Shown here one piece after another: positions 21,559-25,276 of a stretch of 25,276 nucleotides of DNA. Positions within the stretch are counted from its first letter, which is position 1, and each line of letters opens with the position of its first letter. The stretch comes from an uncultured Alphaproteobacteria bacterium. Its GTDB lineage: Bacteria; Pseudomonadota; Alphaproteobacteria; CAAHEQ01; UBA3637. The DNA lies in assembly GCA_947629595.1 (NCBI GenBank), contig CANREI010000009.1, positions 1 through 25,276 of the forward strand. The letters are read 5' to 3'. A program made the position numbers and the translations under genes. A model generated the notes under the pieces. The model was not told the DNA's origin and ran no database searches. It worked only from the letters and a program-made list of their open reading frames with translations.

Positions 21559-22697
21559 TGCACACAGATGATGAAACCTATTACCAACTGAAATTGGCTC
21601 TGAGTGAAAATGTGGGGCCCATTACCTATCGGGATTTAATGAAATATTTTAAAAGTGCGCGCGAAGCCGTTGTGCATTTACCCGAGTTTGCCAAACGCGG
21701 CGGACGCTCTCGTCCGATTAAAATTGCCGCCGATTCGTTTGTTGAAAAACAATTGGAAGAAGCTCAAAAAAACAATACGGAAATTTTAACAATTCAATCG
21801 CCCGATTATCCGCCTCTTTTGAAAGAAATTGAAGATCGCCCGCCGATTTTATTTGTGAAAGGCTGGAAAAATCTGCTCAAAAAAACGGCCGTGGGCATTG
21901 TGGGCAGTCGCAACTGCTCGGCCAACGGGCAGAATTTAACCCGCAAAATTGCTTTTCAGCTGGCACAAAATGATTATGTTGTGGTATCCGGTATGGCACG
22001 CGGCATCGATTCGGCCGCACATGAAGGGGCTTTGGCCAACACCGCCGATACGGGCGGCACAATTGCCGTGTTAGGAACGGGTGTCGATAAAATTTATCCG
22101 AAAGAAAACGAAGAGCTCTATCAAAAAATTGCTTCCGTCGGCTGTTTAATATCGGAGTTACCGATGGGAACACTTCCCATACCTGCCTTTTTTCCGCGCC
22201 GAAATCGCATTATATCCGGCTTATCCGTAGGCATCCTGGTTATTGAGGCCAACAAACTGTCCGGCTCGTTAATAACGGCGCGCTGTGCCATGAATCAAAA
22301 TCGGGAAGTGTTTGCCGTTCCCGGCTCACCGCTCGATTCGCGCAGTGAAGGACCTAATCAGCTGATTCAGGACGGGGCGCATCTGGTCACCGGCGCCGAA
22401 GATATTTTACGCCTGCTCGATTTTGATACCACTAAAATTTTAATGGATAGTTTGCAAGCGGAAAAATCCGTGTCAATTTCTCTGCCGGTGGAACAGGAAT
22501 TAAATGACGCCCGTCAAATAATTTTAAACAGACTGTCACCCGAAACAACCGATGTAAATCAGCTCATTCGCGGTACGGGACTTCGAACGGATTTAGTGAA
22601 CATTATTTTGGTTGAATTGGAGCTTGCCGGTCGTATCGAACGATTTGCCGGCGGAAAGGTTGCCCTCGTTTACAATAATGAATGGGAGAATGCATGA
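21558..22697 (+). CDS. dprA: DNA-processing protein DprA
   Basis: The 379-residue protein has an N-terminal helical (SAM/HhH-like) region, a Rossmann-like DNA-binding core (about 70-285) and a C-terminal winged-helix domain (about 312-375). The core shows G-I-V-G-S-R-N-C-S, V-S-G-M-A-R-G-I-D-S-A-A-H, F-F-P-R-R-N-R-I-I-S-G-L-S and V-F-A-V-P-G-S-P motifs of the DprA/Smf family. DprA binds incoming single-stranded DNA during natural transformation and loads RecA; it is also conserved in bacteria not known to be competent. Its start overlaps the plsY stop by one base and its stop overlaps the topA start (ATGA), so translation of the three genes is probably coupled. Confidence 0.96.
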   Translation: MHTDDETYYQLKLALSENVGPITYRDLMKYFKSAREAVVHLPEFAKRGGRSRPIKIAADSFVEKQLEEAQKNNTEILTIQSPDYPPLLKEIEDRPPILFVKGWKNLLKKTAVGIVGSRNCSANGQNLTRKIAFQLAQNDYVVVSGMARGIDSAAHEGALANTADTGGTIAVLGTGVDKIYPKENEELYQKIASVGCLISELPMGTLPIPAFFPRRNRIISGLSVGILVIEANKLSGSLITARCAMNQNREVFAVPGSPLDSRSEGPNQLIQDGAHLVTGAEDILRLLDFDTTKILMDSLQAEKSVSISLPVEQELNDARQIILNRLSPETTDVNQLIRGTGLRTDLVNIILVELELAGRIERFAGGKVALVYNNEWENA

Positions 22698-25162
22698 AAC
22701 TGGTTATTGTGGAATCGCCGGCGAAAGCCAAAACAATTAACAAATATTTGGGAAAAGATTATTTTGTCATGGCAAGTTTCGGACACATTCGCGATGTGCC
22801 CGCCAAAGACGGTTCCGTGCGTCCCGATGAAGATTTTGCCATGGATTGGGAGGTTCAAAGTCGCGGCGAAAAAACCGTTCGGGAAATTATTAAAGCTCTT
22901 GCCAAAGCCGATGCGCTTTATTTGGCTTCCGACCCTGATCGCGAAGGAGAAGCCATTGCCTGGCATGTGGTTCAGGAATTGAAAAAACGGAAAAAATTAA
23001 ATCCGCAACTGCCTGTTTACCGCATTGTGTTTCATGAAATTACCAAAAGCGCCGTGTTGGAAGCCGTTAAAAATCCGCGTGAAATTGATATGCAGCTGGT
23101 TGACGCCTATTTGGCCCGACGCGCGCTTGATTATCTGGTCGGATTTCAAATTTCTCCGTTACTCTGGCGCAGTCTGCCCGGTGCGCGCTCGGCCGGTCGC
23201 GTGCAATCGGTGGCGTTACGCCTGATTTGCGAACGCGAAGATGAAATCAATGCTTTTAAAGCGGAAGAATATTGGGATTTAACGGGCCATTTTCAAACCC
23301 CGGACGGCGCGGCATTTCAGGCAAAGCTCACGCATTTAAACGGCGAAAAATTGAAAAAGTTTGATATTCCGACAAAAGAAGCGGCCGATCAAGCGCTCAA
23401 TACGGCGCTCAACACGCTTTATACCGTGGGTGCCGTCGAAAAAAAGCAAATCAAGCGCAATCCCGCACCGGCGTTCACAACCTCAACCCTGCAACAGGAG
23501 GCCTCTCGCAAGCTGGGATTCAGTGCCAAAAAAACCATGCAGATTGCGCAAGGATTATATGAAGGCGTTGATATCGGCGGAGAAACGGTCGGTTTAATCA
23601 CATATATGCGTACCGACAGCGTTGCTTTATCGCAGGAAGCCATCGGGCAAATTCGCGAATTGATTTTAAAAGAATACGGTGAAAATTATTTACCCGACAA
23701 GCCGCGTTTTTATAAAAATAATTCCAAAAACGCCCAAGAGGCGCATGAAGCCATTCGTCCCACACAGGCTCGGCGCACGCCCGATTCGATTGCCGCGCAT
23801 TTAACGCCCGATCAACGCAAATTATATGAGTTAATTTTCAAACGCACCATAGCCTGTCAAATGGAAAACGCGCTGTTGGATAAAGTGAGTATTGATATTT
23901 TTTCAACCACGCAAAAAACACAATTTCGGGCAACGGGGCAAACGATTGCTTTTCCGGGCTTTATTAAAGTTTATAAAGAAGATGTCGATGATTCGCCCGA
24001 AGAAGATAATGCCCTCTTGCCGCCTATGAATGTCGGCGATAAAACCGATTTAATTAAAATTGAGCCGGCGCAACACTTTACCGAACCGCCGCCGCGTTTT
24101 TCGGAAGCCGGTCTGGTAAAAAAACTGGAAGAACTCGGCATCGGACGTCCGTCAACGTATGCGACCATTTTAAACGTGTTGCAGGAAAGAGAATATGTGA
24201 AACTGATTGCCAAAAAGTTTGTTCCGCAAGACAGAGGCAAAATCGTAACGGCGTTTATGGAAAATTATTTCAATCAATATGTGCAATACGATTATACCGC
24301 CAACATGGAAAACAAGCTGGATGACATTACCAACGGGAAAGCGCAATGGAAGCCTGTTTTAAAAGATTTTTGGGGACAATTCAATCAAACGGTTCATGCC
24401 GTTCCGACTAAAACGCACGATATTATGGAAACCGTGTTACACAGTTTGGAAAAACAAATTTTTCCCACGCCCGAATCGCGCGTTTGTCCCGACTGTCACA
24501 CAGGGAAACTCTCGTTACATTTGGGAAAATTCGGCGCATTTATCGGCTGTTCCAATTACCCGACTTGTAAATATACGAAACAACAAGCATTTGAAATGCC
24601 GAACGATTTAGCCGAAGAAACCAATAAAGAGGCCAAAGAAACCTTAAAAGAGCTGGGCATAAGTCCCAAAAATCAACCCGTTATTTTAAGAAAAGGACCT
24701 TACGGGTGGTATGTACAGGAGGGCAGCGGTAAAGAGGCTAAAAGAACGGGGCTGCCCAAAAATACGGCTCCCGAAAGCGTGACGCTTGACGTGGCGTTAC
24801 AACTTCTTTCACTGCCGCGACAATTGGGAATTGATTCCAAAACCAAAGAGCCGATTGAAGCGGCATTAGGCAAATTCGGCCCCTACGTTAAGCGCGGAAA
24901 AACATATCAATCGTTGGAGCCGAGCGATAATGTGCTGACCATTGATCTCAAAAGAGCACAAGAATTACTGTCAAAATCGAAAGAAAAAGCCAAAGCAACC
25001 GTTTTAGGCAAATGGAACGAGAAAGAAATCACCTATCAAATCGGGCATTACGGTCCTTACGTTAAATGGGAAAAAGTAATGGCATCGGTTAAAAACAAAA
25101 AAGAAATTCCTTCTTTGGAAGAAGCAATTCGCCTGATTGAAGATAAAATGCGGCAAAAATAA
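22694..25162 (+). CDS. topA: DNA topoisomerase I
   Basis: The 822-residue type IA topoisomerase has an N-terminal TOPRIM domain with V-I-V-E-S-P-A-K-A (Glu7) and D-P-D-R-E-G-E (from Asp80), and the active-site Tyr304 in G-L-I-T-Y-M-R-T-D-S. One C4 zinc-finger-like element follows (C-P-D-C ... C-x5-C), then alphaproteobacterial-type repeats with F-G-P-Y-V-K and Y-G-P-Y-V-K motifs. It relaxes negative supercoils by passing strands through a transient 5'-phosphotyrosine break. The frame opens 4 codons earlier, but the ATG at 22694 has GGGAG 5 bases upstream, overlaps the dprA stop as ATGA, and begins with the conserved M-K-L-V-I-V-E-S. Confidence 0.97.
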   Translation: MKLVIVESPAKAKTINKYLGKDYFVMASFGHIRDVPAKDGSVRPDEDFAMDWEVQSRGEKTVREIIKALAKADALYLASDPDREGEAIAWHVVQELKKRKKLNPQLPVYRIVFHEITKSAVLEAVKNPREIDMQLVDAYLARRALDYLVGFQISPLLWRSLPGARSAGRVQSVALRLICEREDEINAFKAEEYWDLTGHFQTPDGAAFQAKLTHLNGEKLKKFDIPTKEAADQALNTALNTLYTVGAVEKKQIKRNPAPAFTTSTLQQEASRKLGFSAKKTMQIAQGLYEGVDIGGETVGLITYMRTDSVALSQEAIGQIRELILKEYGENYLPDKPRFYKNNSKNAQEAHEAIRPTQARRTPDSIAAHLTPDQRKLYELIFKRTIACQMENALLDKVSIDIFSTTQKTQFRATGQTIAFPGFIKVYKEDVDDSPEEDNALLPPMNVGDKTDLIKIEPAQHFTEPPPRFSEAGLVKKLEELGIGRPSTYATILNVLQEREYVKLIAKKFVPQDRGKIVTAFMENYFNQYVQYDYTANMENKLDDITNGKAQWKPVLKDFWGQFNQTVHAVPTKTHDIMETVLHSLEKQIFPTPESRVCPDCHTGKLSLHLGKFGAFIGCSNYPTCKYTKQQAFEMPNDLAEETNKEAKETLKELGISPKNQPVILRKGPYGWYVQEGSGKEAKRTGLPKNTAPESVTLDVALQLLSLPRQLGIDSKTKEPIEAALGKFGPYVKRGKTYQSLEPSDNVLTIDLKRAQELLSKSKEKAKATVLGKWNEKEITYQIGHYGPYVKWEKVMASVKNKKEIPSLEEAIRLIEDKMRQK

Positions 25163-25170
25163 AAAAACAC

Positions 25171-25199
25171 TTGAAAAACGGCGCGTTTTTTTGTATAAA
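25171..25199 (+). promoter_or_regulatory. Promoter of the partial gene at the right edge
   Basis: TTGAAA (25171-25176) and TATAAA (25194-25199) are separated by 17 bases, with transcription expected near 25206. The topA terminator hairpin lies inside this spacer. Confidence 0.65.
25174..25192 (+). terminator. topA terminator
   Basis: AAAAACG (25174-25180) and CGTTTTT (25184-25190) form a 7-bp stem with a GCG loop and a continued T run. The stem is mostly A-T, so it may be of moderate strength. Confidence 0.6.
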
Positions 25200-25231
25200 A
25201 AACAAAAAACAGTAACAAAGGATAAACGCAA

Positions 25232-25276
25232 ATGATTACTTTCTTTAACAAACTCGGAAATTCATGGGTTGCCAAA
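25232..25276 (+). CDS. Partial gene, first 15 codons (possibly a PpiD/SurA-like protein)
   Basis: The ATG at 25232 has AAAGGA about 10 bases upstream and a good promoter before it, and the frame is open to the window edge. The visible N-terminus (M-I-T-F-F-N-K-L-G-N-S-W-V-A-K) resembles the start of membrane-anchored peptidyl-prolyl isomerases of the PpiD type, which often begin with a short basic segment and S-W-V-A-K before the anchor. Fifteen residues are too few for a firm assignment. Confidence 0.5.
   Translation, partial: MITFFNKLGNSWVAK

Overview
The window looks like a chromosomal stretch of an AT-rich alphaproteobacterium, probably host-associated (for example one of the uncultured gut Rhodospirillales-like lineages). 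The reasons are the gene order plsY-dprA-topA, a Pal-type outer-membrane lipoprotein, a VirB8-like secretion protein and two ankyrin-repeat proteins. This placement is inference; there is no rRNA or other taxonomic marker. No tRNA, rRNA, insertion sequence, prophage or CRISPR array was seen.

Left part (1-7.8 kb): a signal-anchored GT-A glycosyltransferase, a small lipoprotein-like protein, an ankyrin protein on the minus strand, a DUF308/HdeD membrane protein, a secreted arylsulfotransferase-like enzyme, and a tandem pair of near-duplicate family 2 glycosyltransferases. Middle part (7.8-16.2 kb): pal, a lipoprotein/VirB8-like pair, a 2[4Fe-4S] ferredoxin, a large DUF6311-like (GT-C fold) membrane protein with a 36-bp in-frame minisatellite, an MFS transporter, a secreted transglutaminase-like protein and a second ankyrin protein. 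Right part (16.5-25.3 kb): housekeeping genes, namely glgA-ddh (overlapping, minus strand), recJ, the overlapping plsY-dprA-topA operon, and the first 15 codons of a further gene.

The most interesting signal is a roughly 60-residue module, H-x-x-W-x-[DE] ... [KR]-W-x-x-[WY]-x-x-E-x-F, that I cannot assign to a named family. It occurs five times in four proteins of three unrelated enzyme types: twice in tandem at the N-terminus of the arylsulfotransferase, once at the C-terminus of each tandem GT2, and once after the membrane domain of the DUF6311-like protein. This suggests a shared targeting or glycan-binding module that ties these enzymes into one extracytoplasmic glycan-building and modifying system.

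A second signal is transcriptional. Many genes carry a recognisable sigma70-type promoter with a 17-base spacer and a -35 of TTGAC- or TTGC- type. In three of them the ATG lies 7 bases after the last base of the -10 box, so their mRNAs should be leaderless or nearly so. Other oddities are a 16-codon leader ORF coupled to the second ankyrin gene, and a terminator hairpin lying inside the spacer of the last promoter.
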